Below are positions 25,019-36,945 of a DNA stretch of 64,000 nucleotides, one piece after another. Below the pieces are notes generated by a model that did no database searches, was not told the origin of the DNA, and saw nothing but the letters and a program-made list of their open reading frames with translations. Within the stretch, counting starts at the first letter, position 1. Every line of letters starts with the position of its first letter. Both the position numbers and the translations under genes were made by a program. This stretch comes from Ptychodera flava (lineage: Eukaryota; Hemichordata; Enteropneusta; Ptychoderidae), in NCBI RefSeq assembly GCF_041260155.1, contig NC_091936.1, positions 43,932,930 to 43,996,929 of the forward strand, given 5' to 3'.

Positions 25019-26640
25019 GTGACTGATAATCCTAGTTTAGATCAGGATCCAGAGCCAATTGAACAAGAGATACCCGATTTATTTCCTTCATGTGCTATTA
25101 CTCGAGCCATGTCAAAGAAAACTTCCGAGAATCAAAATACTCTCAAAAATAATGTCACAGATGTTGACTTAAATGACACCTTTCTCAGTCAGGTGTTTGA
25201 CACGGATCATTCCGTTATCCCTCGTGGATTTGAAACTTCCAGTAAAACTTCTGCTGACCAAAGTCAGACATTTTCTAGATCAAATCTCATTGCAGAACAA
25301 CACAAAGACCCAGATATTTTGTCTTTGTTTGACAGGGTAGATGATGAAGGTAAAACTTCAGATAGCTCTGTTTCCTATTATACAAAATCTGGTATTCTCA
25401 TGCGTAAATGGAGACCTCCAGATGTTTTGGTTGATGACGATTGGGCTATAAAACATCAAATTGTGGTTCCAAAGCCCTATCGTGCTGAAATATTGCGCCT
25501 GGCCCATGAAACCCCCTGGGCTGGTCACTTAGGAGTCAGGAAAAACTTATCATAAAATTCTCAGTCACTTTTATTGGCCTAATCTCAGGCAGGATGTAGC
25601 ACATTTCTGTAAAACTTGTCACACATGTCAAATGGTAGGAAAGCCAAATCAGACCATTCCAAAGGCCCCTTTACAGCCAATTCCTGCATTTCAAGAACCA
25701 TTTAGTAGGATACTAATAGACTGTGTTGGGCCCCTACCAAAAACAAGATCAGGAAATGAGTACATGTTGACAATTATGTGTACATCAACTCGGTTCCCCG
25801 AAGCCATACCACTGAGAAATATAAAGACAAAGACTATAGTGAGAGCTTTAGTCAAATTTTCACTTTATTCGGCCTCCCTAAATGTGTCCAGTCCGATCAA
25901 GGCTCCAACTTTATGTCTGGAATTTTTCAACAAGTAATGGATCAGCTAGGCATTAAACAGTATAGGTCATCCGCCTATCATCCAGAAAGTCAGGGTGCTC
26001 TTGAGCGATTTCATCAAACTTTGAAAAACATGATTAGGCCTACTGTTTTGACACAGAGAAGCAGTGGGATGAAGGAATTCATTTTTGCTCTTTGCTGTTA
26101 GAGAGTCAATTCAAGAGTCTCTTGGTTTTAGCCCATTTGAGCTTGTATTTGGACATACAGTCCGTGGCCCACTTAAGCTCGTTAAAGAGAAATTCCTATC
26201 AGACGATGATGATTGTCTGAATATTTTGCAATATGTGTCAGATTTTCGTACAAAACTCTCAAAAGCATGTGAATTAGCCAGAGAAAATCTTGAGTCATCT
26301 CAGCAGTCAATGAAAATCAAATACGATAAAAACACCTCAAAACGGAAGTTTGAACCAGGTCAAAAAGTTCTTGTTCTACTTCCAATTCCTGGCAAACCAC
26401 TCCATGCTCGTTACTTTGGGCCATACCTAATTGATAAGAAATTGAGTGATTTAAATTACATCATAATAACACCTGACAGGCGAAAACAAAAACAGCTATG
26501 TCACATAAATATGCTTAAGCCATATTTGGATAGGGATAATCCTACTATAACTCAGCCTGTCAGTGCAGTCAGTTCAAGCCATTATGAAGATAGTGATACT
26601 GAAACTGACTTGAGTGAAAATACTCTAAACTCAAAGCTGG
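25019..26640 (+). pseudogene. pol: pol: integrase, placed upstream of reverse transcriptase
   Basis: The HHCC zinc-binding region spans about 25500-25630 (H...H, then CKTCHTC). The catalytic core follows with D in LIDCVGPLP (about 25719), D in QSDQGSNF (about 25898) and E in GALERFH, 36 residues after the second D, i.e. the D,D-35-E triad. A GPY/F-type C-terminal module (FGPYLIDKK) lies near 26417. Frameshifts occur near 25550 (extra A in an A-run), 25857 (T-run) and 26075. Its place before the reverse transcriptase is the diagnostic Gmr1 trait. Confidence 0.92.
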
Positions 26641-28074
26641 GCTCGGTCAAGCTTCAGAACTCAGAAATCCTGGAGAAGCTGGAGTCTACAAAGTTGGCAC
26701 ACCTCCAGCCAGAACAACAACAACAGGTGAAAGAACTGCTCCACGAATATAACACCTGTTTCAAGATGTTCCAACGAGGACGAACGTCATCTATCACGAC
26801 GTTGATGTTGGGGACAGTAAGCCTGTAAAACAACATCCATACAGACTGAATCCAACAAAAGCGAAATATCTCCAGGAAGAAGTCAAATACCTGCTGGACA
26901 ATGACTTTATTGAACCCAGTAAAAGTAACTGGAGTTCGCCGTGCATACTTGTTCCCAAATCAGATCACAGTTATCGTATGTGCACGGACTTTAGGAAGGT
27001 CAACACTTTAACAAAGACAGACACTTTCCCAATCCCGAGGATTGATGACTGCATCGACCGAGTGGGAAAAGCCAAGTATGTGACAAAATTTGACCTACTG
27101 AAGGGATTTTGGCAAGTCCCTCTGACGGATCGTGCTCGTGAAATATCCGCCTTTGTTACACCAGACGGATTGTTTCAGTACAAGGTGATGCCATTCGGAA
27201 TGAAGAACTCTCCGGCAATGTTCCAACGGATGATCAACGACGTCATATCCGGGCTAGACGGTGTGCAGCTTACGTTGACGACGTCGTCCTGTATAGTGAC
27301 ACCTGGGAGGAACACATCAAGCTCATGCGGAAGTTCTTTGAGAGACTGAGTAAAGCAATGTTGACTGTCAACCTTGCCAAATCTGAGTTTGGTTGGGCGA
27401 GGGTAACTTACCTCGGACATACTGTAGGACAGGGTGAGGTAAAACCTGTTGATGCCAAAATCAGTGCCATTTCAAGTTTTCCCATACCAAACTGCAAACG
27501 ACAACTGATGCGCTTTCTCGGTATGGCTGGTTACTACAGAAAATTCTGTCCAAATTTCTCCACAATTACTGAGCCTTTGACTAACTTACTTAAAAAGAAA
27601 GTAAAGTTTGTTTGGTCAGAGCAATGCCAACAGGCATTTGATACACTTAAAGCCATACTGCAAAGTGCTCCAGTGTTGTCTGCACCAGATTTCACTTTGC
27701 CATTCAAATTAGCTGTGGATGCTAGTGATACGGCTGCTGGTGCTGTTTTATTGCAAGAGGATAGTCATGGTGTAGATCATCCTGTTTGCTATTTTTCACG
27801 CAAATTTAACAAATCCCAGAGAAACTACTCTACAATTGAAAAAGAGTGTTTATCTTTGATATTAGCTTTACAGCATTTTGAAGTTTATGTTACTTCTTCA
27901 AATCAGCCAATAGTGGTTTATATTGATCACAACCCTCTTGTTTTTCTGCAGAAATTTAAAGGCAAAAATCAGAGATTGCTAAGATGGAGTTTAATGTTAC
28001 AGGAGTTTAATCTTGATATTAGACATATCAAAGGCAGAGACAATTTAATTGCAGACTGTCTCTCTCGTATTTAG
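26641..28074 (+). pseudogene. pol: pol: reverse transcriptase and RNase H
   Basis: Reverse transcriptase motifs in order: WSSPCILVPK (about 26930), FDLLKGFW with the motif A Asp at 27092, MPFGMKNSP at 27188, and YVDD at 27271-27282. The connection and RNase H follow with Asp in LAVDASD at 27718, Glu in STIEKECL, and Asp in VVYIDHNPL. The frame ends at the stop at 28072-28074. Frameshifts lie near 26800 and 27270, the latter just before YVDD. Unlike in most Ty3/gypsy elements, nothing coding follows RNase H. Confidence 0.93.
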
Positions 28075-28194
28075 AGTTTATTGTTGTTCACTTTCAAGAA
28101 ATTTTACTTTAGAGTAAAAAAATTTGAGTACTTAAATCTTTTTCAAGATTACATTTGTAAAAGAAAGATTTTTCTTTGAAAATTTTCTTTTTTT

Positions 28195-28204
28195 GAAGAG
28201 GGGG
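28195..28204 (+). promoter_or_regulatory. Polypurine tract
   Basis: GAAGAGGGGG, two bases before the 3' LTR. It is the expected primer for plus-strand synthesis. Confidence 0.8.
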
Positions 28205-28206
28205 TG

Positions 28207-28776
28207 TGTTATGTAGGTCATTTACCCCACACTCATCATGACCTGAGTTCAATTAGTCTAGAACATTCTCAAGGTCACTGCCCTTGATGACCTAACAACC
28301 TTGAATTCAATTAGTCATGTTTGGAATGTTCTGGAAAGTTGATTAGTTGTGTAAGGGAGATAATTTTAGAACAGTAATTAGCATGTCAATAAAAGTTCTA
28401 GATTGTTCTTATATGCCTTTATAAAAGGGACGTGCTCAGCTTCCAGTCAGACTTTTGGGATCGTGTCTCTTGTGTGTTACTAAACTCCAGCAGTAGTCAT
28501 TCTCAAGACTTTTCAAGACCTTCACTGTCAACGCTGGATTTATACTGTGGGGACTTTATGCAGCTTCAAGCCTGCAAGCCAAAGGACTGTTCATTCATCC
28601 GACTGACTGTTACAACTCTGAGACTGGAGCTTTGCCGTCCCAGCTGAGATAAGTAATCTGTACACTTTTAAAGCTTGTACTCTATCCCTGACTTAGCAAT
28701 TAGTTTTATTTTGTAATAAATTTTGTTTAAACGTTAACTGCTGAGTTCACCCTTTTGTTCGTTTTCTCTAGCACGT

Positions 28777-28780
<4 letters not shown>
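28207..28780 (+). repeat. 3' LTR
   Basis: 574 bp. Compared by eye with the 5' LTR it shows no substitutions, only +1 T, +2 G, +6 (CCAAAG region) and -1 T. Confidence 0.95.

Positions 28781-28858
<78 letters not shown>
28781..28858. repeat. (TA)n tract, right half of the LTR insertion site
   Basis: Continuation of the TA tract at 22540-22619 on the other side of the element. Confidence 0.97.
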
Positions 28859-28860
<2 letters not shown>

Positions 28861-28863
28861 CAT

Positions 28864-29260
28864 AACCCTCGTGAGCAAAAGATAGTGTTACATCATGACT
28901 AATTAAACATTATTTTAATTGTATCGTAGTTTATAAGCACCATGATACATACAGAGAAAAAGTACAGAGTTATGGTAAAAAGTGTTACGAAGATTGAGTA
29001 TTTACTGTCACGATTTACAGTCACTGTCAGGAAAAACGTTAACTATTTTGTGCTCACGAGAACCTTCACATGCTCACAAGAAGTTATCTTTTGCTCATGA
29101 GAAACTTTCTCGTGAGCACAATGTAGTTTCTCGTGAGCACAAGAGAGTTTAATAGTGTTCTATTATGACTAATTAAACATTCTTTTAATTGTATTATAGT
29201 TAATTGGTACTATGACACACGCAAAGAAAAAGTACGGAGCTATCATTTTAGGAGGTACAA
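28864..29260. repeat. Direct duplication with CTCGTGAGCA palindromic cores
   Basis: Bases about 28868-28985 and 29140-29250 are parallel copies (shared CATGACTAATTAAACATT and AGAAAAAGTAC). Between them, several inverted TTTCTCGTGAGCAC/GTGCTCACGAGAA units occur. A related cluster lies at about 30870-30950. Confidence 0.8.
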
Positions 29261-31380
29261 AGAATTAGTATGTACTCTGTCTTTCACAATGTACAGAATC
29301 GCCAGACAATGCATATTTGTCTGTGCGAATGATGTCCGATCCAAATCCTACTGCAGGCGGTATACCATTGTATAGAGTGGCGATCATTGATATGATCATC
29401 ATTGAAACACTGACTGTTAACGGATTTTTAGAGTTCAACAATAACTGACATCTTAGCACGGTACTGTGCAAGATGCATGATTGTCCTACCACCATCCATT
29501 GCTTGGAGATTTGAATTTGAATACAAGGCCAAGTTCAAACATTGCTTCAAATTTTTGTACATCGGTGTATCAAATAGTAATGAAAATGTTCTTGCTGTTC
29601 TGGAATCAGGATTAAGGGGAACTTCAGACCACAGTACGCGTAGATGGAGTAAATATATAGATCAGGCGACACAGGAATTAACGTTGCGCTCGAAACTTTA
29701 TTTCCCCAGGTCAGCCTGATGGCTGCCTGGGGCAACCCTTAGCTCCGAGAGCCTGGAGATATGCTCACTCCAAGGCTCCCAAAGTCTGACTCTCAAATTT
29801 ACAATACTTTGTCGACAAGAAAACTTGCCAACGCTAGTTTCACAATGATTAATACGTAGTACGCATGAGACATGTCACAACACCATTGTTTTAAATCCAA
29901 GCTGTGAAAATATGAAAAGCGATACTTAACAGCTACAGTTCTGATAAAAGTTCGACTACATTGTCTTTCTATTGTCCAACCTTGCGTGAGACATTTCATG
30001 CATAATCATAGGAATTCACGAGACATGCGGGTGCCTGGAATGGCGCTGCCATTGAATTTAAACAGAAGAGACTTGAAAAATGTAATTTGCCGCCAATTTT
30101 GAAGAATTACACCTCCGGTAAATCGTGGGAATTCAAGCCCAAGTGGCGAAATGTTGAAATTTGGCGAATTACTAGAATGAAGATTTACGGTAACCGTACA
30201 AATTATAGAAACATGACAGGTGAATGTGTGAGTCTACATTTATGTTCATGTTGTGTAAAATTCGAGACGAGTGCAGAAGCACGATGTGGTTTTCATTGAA
30301 ATACTGTCTGCAGGTTTATGGAAGTCTACAACAACAGACATCGTAGCATAGCACTGCGCCAGGATAGAGGATTGATATCTTTACATCCATGGTTTGGAGA
30401 GTTGAATTCGAAACTGTTTCGAGTATATAGGGTGTCGGCGAATGTGTGAGTGTTCACACTCAATTTGCTGTACCCATTTGTGTACAATTCCAGACGAGTG
30501 TAAGACTCAAAGCGCGTAGTGGCAAAAGCATATCGAATTGATGAAGTGACTGTTAGCAGCGCCCTTTGAGGCAAGAATTGGTACAGTTTGAGCATAAATG
30601 AATCGTATAACGCAGGCGACCCTGCTCTATGCAACGGCAGTAGTCAGGGTGTATAAACAAAGTTATCTTGAGTTACATCAGTAAGTCAAGATTGCCATTA
30701 ATTCATTATCACGACTAAAATGTTACATTTGCCCTAAAATTCAACATTTATTGTCATTTTTATGGTGTACTGAGCTGAAAATACATAAAGTATTTGGCCG
30801 CAAAAGCCCCGCCTTGATCAAAGTAGAATTTGACTCCCTAGTAACAAAACAATAACGCAAAAAATTATCTCGTGCGCGCGAGAAAGTTTCTCGTGCTCAT
30901 GAGAAACTATCTCCTGCTGCATAGAAGTTTCTTATGCTCACGACATAGTTTTTTAGCTGCACAAAATGTCCCTTACACGCTTTCATAGATAACTTCCTTT
31001 TTTCAAAAAATGTTATTTTAGCGACGCAGTCACAGACAAGCGACTATTGAACACCCAACTTAATTGTGTCGTAATAACAAATTTTCTTCCGCTACGCTTT
31101 GACGCTGGTCGGATTTTAAGCGAGGTCTGGCTGGTGTCTGTCTGCCGGATCAAACATGTCCACAGCTATCTCGTGACGTCTTTGCCGCATGGAACTGACT
31201 CCTTAAAAATTAACGTTCAATCCCTGTGAAATTGAAACCCAAGCAGGGACATCGCGTTTATATCTTCCTTGCTTTAAATTGCGCCCAGAGATGTGTGGAT
31301 TATCATATTGAATGTTCCGCGATTAAAAGATTGTGCAAGAGCAAAAGGATCACACAAATCACCATCACGTATACATAATT
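29261..31380. other. Non-genic stretch; may contain the missing 3' exon of the receptor
   Basis: No seventh-helix exon could be recognised here by eye on the minus strand, although one is expected downstream of 31506. Frames of 60-100 codons here lack support. Confidence 0.4.
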
Positions 31381-31505
31381 CATTCATTTTCTCATGATTT
31401 CAGTTGACCCTTCATACATAGTGTAATTAATAATACTCTCTACCGCATTATCATGACTCTCTGTGTCTCCCGATTTACAGTGTATAATAATATGTGAGGA
31501 CTCAC

Positions 31506-32832
31506 CTGCCGGAAAATCCAGGGCGACCAGAAGATTAACAATTAACCACTGAAAAAGAAAAGCGAACGTCGTGAAGATTATAATAAATGATGTCTTCATA
31601 ACTTTTCTGTGCATTCGATCACGGTCGGGTTTTGTCTCGAACAAGCTGTTTCGCATAGACGCTTGCGATTCTCCTGTCGTCGCATCCGATTCCGTCTGAT
31701 CCCGTCCACTTGTACTCGGTCCGGCCGTTGCAGCAGGCAGGCTCTCACCGTTTGCTGGAAAACACAACCGCACAGGCTTTCCGTTGAGCGGACCGGCCTT
31801 GACCACATTACCCGTAAACGTCGACTCGTTCGTGTCGCTGAAACTCGATCGTGGCATTCGGGATACGTTGCAATCTACAGAGGGAACAACTTTATTAGAG
31901 TTCATCTCTGATCTTCCATATTTTCGGGGACCGTTGTTGCCCAGGGTCGACCGTGTTTGCTCCACGTGCTCGACGGTCCTTTTAAAGATGTCGTAGTAAC
32001 AAAGACACACGGTGACAAGTGATAGAAATGTAACTACACCGACACAGTACGCTAGATACCAAATAAAACTGTCGACACGATTCGTCCACAGGTGACAGCC
32101 ATGGCTATCGTCGCCCTGACTGGCTGTGTGACTGATAGTTGGCCCAACGCTCAGTGAAACAGACAAAATGCCACACAAAGCCGACACTAACAACACTTTC
32201 TTCGAATTAAGCCATCGTCTTGGATATCTTTTCACGAGGTCGTGTCTGTCGACGCTAATGAGAGTAGTGACGAATATCGTCAATAGCAGGGTCGAAAAAG
32301 ATAAAACTTCATGTACTAGACAGAATTCAAACATCACAATGTTAGGGTTCAGAATTCCGGCTAAGGCCATTGGTACACATACGGTACACGTCACCAGATA
32401 CGCAACTGAAAGAATGGTTGTCAGATACTTTCCTGTTGGTTGTTTCCTTTGATAATTGATTGACGTGATGACCAGAACATTGTCCATTGTACCAACCACA
32501 AACACGGCCATTAGAATAACAACGCAAGACACCGTCAGCCATGAACTAAACTCACGTATGATACAGTGGTCATGTCCATCTTCAACGTCGTGGTCGCTAT
32601 GATGGCCAGGCTCCTCGCAACCATGAGCCATTTCCAACCACTTTGACGAGTTCGCACTGCAGTTGTGATGGTCCATGTCGACAGTGAAGGACTTGCCAAT
32701 CATCTCATATAATAGCTGCCACTGTCGAAAAAACTCCAGCCGTTCAGTCAACACAAGCGATTGTAACAGTGCGACAGTGCGTTGGGCAAACAGAATTTCG
32801 ACAGTTCTGTGAGCATGTACTGTTCGCAGCAA
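31506..32832 (-). CDS. Orphan rhodopsin-like 7TM receptor, first large exon (partial)
   Basis: A 442-codon exon encoding helices 1-6 of a G-protein-coupled receptor. Approximate spans: TM1 98-124, TM2 136-160, TM3 168-194, TM4 212-232, TM5 254-282, TM6 412-440. TM3 ends in DRH (195-197) in place of DRY; Cys171 and Cys246 are placed to form the usual TM3-ECL2 disulfide. TM1 has GTMDN where GN is usual, and TM6 lacks the CWxP motif (FLFQW). The third intracellular loop is long (about 130 residues). The N-terminal 97 residues have NCS and NSS sequons and a His/Asp-rich patch at about 76-89. A consensus donor (GGCAG then GTGAGT) ends the exon in phase 1; TM7 must lie on a further exon, not identified. 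Ligand and subfamily are unknown. The start is the first ATG after a TATA box; later in-frame ATGs are possible. Confidence 0.82.
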
Positions 32833-32880
32833 ACCAATAGAATCGTTTTAGGTGAGCTCATCCCACTGTTACACAACGAG

Positions 32881-32888
32881 CTATATAT
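32881..32888 (-). promoter_or_regulatory. TATA box of the receptor gene
   Basis: TATATATA on the minus strand, about 50 bases upstream of the ATG at 32832. It predicts a short 5' leader of about 20 bases. Confidence 0.5.
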
Positions 32889-33429
32889 ACAGGCAACACG
32901 AAACGATCCCCCTGTTTTTTCACGCATAACGATATCCCGTAATAGGCTCAATCTCCATGGCAACGATGCCAGTTGTTTCGAATGATACGAGAGTTATCTT
33001 CCTGATGTGCACGGCCGTGTCTACTCTTCCATTCACACTTAAACCTGATGACGTTTCCAAGGCTCAAACTTTCATTCTCTGGCCCTTTGCGATTTCGGTA
33101 AAAAGATGTCATGTAGAAAGACTGTGAATTGAAACTGATGAATACGAACCTGATCAGATCGCAGTCTTTACTGGGCAAATTAGCATATTACAAGTACGTA
33201 ATTTTATAGGTTGCTCGCCCAATTTTTTAATATCGGCTGCTCTCAATTGGAACCACTTGCTGAGTTGATTATTTTCTAGGTGTACTGTACATCAAATTAC
33301 AGTCCCTTCATCATGGAAGGACTGTGATCAGATAAGTACTTTGAACATTTCATTAATATTGGCATTTCGTGAGATACCACATAGTGTCCTTTCCTTAAAA
33401 GGGCAGTTTTTATCAGCTTTGTCTCTGAG

Positions 33430-33504
33430 CAAATTGACTAATGTGGACAACTTACAAATTGACTAATGTGGACAACTTACAAATGACTAATGTGGACAAC
33501 TTAC
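33430..33504. repeat. Minisatellite, 25 bp x 3
   Basis: Three tandem copies (25, 25 and 24 bases) of a unit containing GACTAATGTGGACAACTTAC. Confidence 0.95.
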
Positions 33505-36500
33505 AAATGAGAACAAAGGACTAAAATCACATAAACAGTCAATGTCAACAACCACTAATCTTGAGAACCATGGATGAGGACCGTCCCTTTAATTTCTTCC
33601 TTCCTTTGGAACCTATGTTGATTTCGCTTCAGAAAGCCCCGACTTCCATTTTTGATGCGTAGGAGCTCTCAAGTCGACAACAATTAATGTCAAGAATGTT
33701 TTTCTACTGTGTTGAGATTTAGTTGTAATTTGCAGTTACGCTCGTTCTAAACCTACAGTACACCTTCATGTTCTGCATATACATTTAGAGCAGCTGTTTT
33801 AACTTAAAGGGAGGGTGTCATCGGAGATCTGCTCAAAGGTTGCCAGGGTAAACACTATATCCAAGGTAAGTTGGGGGTTGATGAAAGTTTGTTAACATTG
33901 AATATCGTAAAACTTAAATATTGCAGCTATGTTGGAGTGATGCATCTAGATATCATGCATTAAATACATTGTTTGTAAACAAGAAAGTCGCACACACGCA
34001 GTTCCGACAACACTCCCTTTAACTACCTAATATAGAGTCAACCATTAAATTGTGGAAGTGTGGTTAAAATGCAAATAATTTGGAAACTATTGGCAGAAAA
34101 ATTGACCTTACGAATAAAACGTACCTGCCATGCAAAATCTTAAAATATTTGTGAATTTTTAAACCGCAAAAATATACATTTGCATGTTACCATTCTGACA
34201 AACCCAACTGACGAAATGATCCATCTCTTATTTACGAGTGACACCTTTGTGGCGTTATAGGCAATCGTATTCGTGCCACCGTCGGACGACGCACATTTAG
34301 ATCAACTCTGTGCGTTCACGGGCTTCGGCAGATTGCTGTCCGGTTGCCTATCCTCTTGATATAAAAGAAACGCGCTTTTCAAAATTCCGAGTCTGGATTC
34401 ACCCACGCCTTTTAATTTATTATCGCTGAAGACACATCAAGGAAATTACTCTGTCTTCTGATCGTCTATTCACCCGAGTCCCAGTTCTTTCTGTTCCATC
34501 TCTCTTTTCGCTCGGTTTACGCTTAAAGTAGACTGCGCCTCGGGAAGGACTCTCAATTTTTACGATAATTTTCTGGTCTCCTGCTTGTGATGGCTCATTC
34601 TCAAACTCTTGGAATCGGTAAAAGTTTCAATTTTATCAGTTTTGTGAAAATCGAAATTTTGATTTTGCCGCTGAGAGCCAAACTTTGCACCACGGCCCTT
34701 GATTTTTATTCCAAATTTGGTAAGAGAATATTTGAAAGTTTCATTAAGGGGAAAGTTTGAGCAAAAGTTTGTCTTTTATTTTCGAGGCGAGTGTTCACAA
34801 CGAGGTTAGAGGATAAGGACACGTCCCGTTGCTATCGTAACAGGTGCACATATCACGAATAATACCGACCAATAACAAATGCAAATATTTGCACAAATGA
34901 TGCAACATTATCGTTGAGTATGGAAATATTAAAGCAATACCGCGTACACACTAAGGACACAAATGCATTGGTAGTTTACGTACACAAAGATAACACAATT
35001 TATAATACAGTTGCAAGTCTATATTTTACCGTCTCACTCAGGTACGTTGAAATAAATACTGCCAGTCATACCGCCATAACGCACTCTGTACAACATGCAG
35101 CATTATTGTTGACAGATGAAGACTAGTCTAAGCTAAAATTCAGTTGTACGAGTGAACAATAGTGTTGTACATTATACACATACAGGATGTGTTGACAAGT
35201 TGATTTCATGGCGTTTAAGTGTTTTAAGTGGAGCCAGAAAGTGAAATTTACAATACACAAGTAATATATTGGACAATTATCAAAAGTCCGAACAGCCATT
35301 GTGAAATCTAGCTATAGATAAGGATTACTCGTGAAACTCCGAAACATGAAACACAAGTCAAGTTTTATTTCAATAAGACGCTTATCTACAAATCGACTCC
35401 AAATCAACATTGAAACGAGTAACCACTGAAAAGTTACAGAAATTCCAGAGCGCACTCGGAGTTGACAAGCGCCACCGCATGTCGGTAAAACGTAGAAAGC
35501 GGAAATAGCAGAACGGTACATTAAAATATTAATATTTCAAAAACATTGGCATACAGAAGAAATATCAATATTTTATAAAAGCTTTCAAACTGTAGGGAGT
35601 TTTACATGATTATTTTCTGATTAATCAGCAAATTGCAAATAGTAAATTACACATGTTACATATCCTCTATGTAAAAGTATGGACGGGACGAGTCTTGCAT
35701 TAAGGCATGTCATCCTCGGGCGAAGGATGTTCTGTGTGCAGATACCCTTCAAATGTTCATCTCACTTCGTTCAATGCGTAGACTTGCAATTTCAAGCAAG
35801 GTGAGGACAGCCAGTCAGTGTGGTACTATGTAAGTATTGTAAAAAGACTAGTTTTATCAAGCTTGAGTGCTCGGAGTTCCGTTATTTACAGCAATCGCCA
35901 GGGAGGGTTGTCAAGTCGTATAATAAAGTGTAAATCCATAAAGGGCCGTCAACAGTAACAGTTGACGATTTTTTCATTATATTTATTTCGTATGTCAATC
36001 CCAACTTCGTGTCCTATTCTCGAAAGCATGTTGAAACACCCACTATTCAGTTTGTCAACTCAGCCTCAATGCGTTTAAATGCACTAAAGTTTACATTTGA
36101 ATTAAAGTCCGGACACGAATTCATTTGTCAACAGTAACAATGTAGTTTACACATGGACAGGCTGAGTTGGCAAGTTGAAACCACATGTTTTGGGGATCAG
36201 AACAAAAATATATGGGAAGAAAATCTGATTAGTGTGTTGTGTACTCACTCTATCTCCTGTGTTTTATCTGTCAATCTGACTTCGCTCTCGCTAAACAGTC
36301 CTTTCTTTGATAAAACCATCCAAGTCTAGATAAGATGTATGGCATTTTAAAGTTTATACTTGTGTTAAAATAATAAAATTAACAAATACGGATTTCTTGA
36401 AAGCTGGACAACCCATACCTAAAAAGACGTACAAAATGATCTTCCTTTCAATAGATTGAGACTTTGAGATCTTCCGTAATAAATGAGAAAACATGCCACA

Positions 36501-36898
36501 AGGATTTTCGCAATCTATGTCATAATTTTCTCTCTGTCTTCCCAGACTTAGTGTTCAAATAACGGTTCATACCATCTCTTTAGGCATCTAATGTTTTGCT
36601 CAAATGGTATTTGAACAAATTTCATAGTTCATTTGATCCCCAGAACACTTGTACATACATGGACAATCCACTGCTTTTGTAGTAAATGTACACCTATGTA
36701 AATTTGGTTGTTTTTTAAGAAATGTTTTTCATTGTTTCATTTTTAATTCAAATTGTTGTATATTTTACGTCACCTTTTTCTTTTGCTTGTTGTGTATTGT
36801 GTTATGGGGGACTGACTTTGTATATATAGGTGTTTTGCACCTGTTTTTGTCACCAGATCCTATGTAGACCCTCTGTTTTAGTTTACGTTGGATAAATC

Positions 36899-36945
36899 TT
36901 AATAAATAAATAAATAAATAGATAAATAGATAACAAATAAATAAA
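36899..36945. repeat. (AAAT)n microsatellite
   Basis: AAAT/AGAT units of about 47 bases. It could be the 3' tail of an eroded plus-strand retroelement, but no coding part was seen upstream. Confidence 0.9.

Larger units (their letters stand above)
22620..28780 (+). mobile_element. Full-length Ty3/gypsy LTR retrotransposon, Gmr1 type (integrase before reverse transcriptase)
   Basis: A 6161-bp element with LTRs at 22620-23185 and 28207-28780, a tRNA-Pro-type primer site, gag with a CCHC knuckle, aspartic protease, integrase, then reverse transcriptase and RNase H, and a purine tract before the 3' LTR. No envelope frame exists. The pol order PR-INT-RT-RH differs from ordinary Ty3/gypsy (PR-RT-RH-INT) and matches the Gmr1 group known from deuterostomes. 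The LTRs differ only by four small indels, so the insertion is young. The coding region nevertheless carries about a dozen single-base frameshifts. Flanks are TA repeat on both sides, so the target duplication (probably ATAT) cannot be read unambiguously. Confidence 0.95.

Noticed and set aside
28075..28194. Envelope gene after RNase H
   Set aside because: Only about 120 stop-containing bases separate RNase H from the polypurine tract.
31596..32452. Several 70-100 codon frames on both strands
   Set aside because: Shadows of the receptor exon, whose frame shows six hydrophobic helices.
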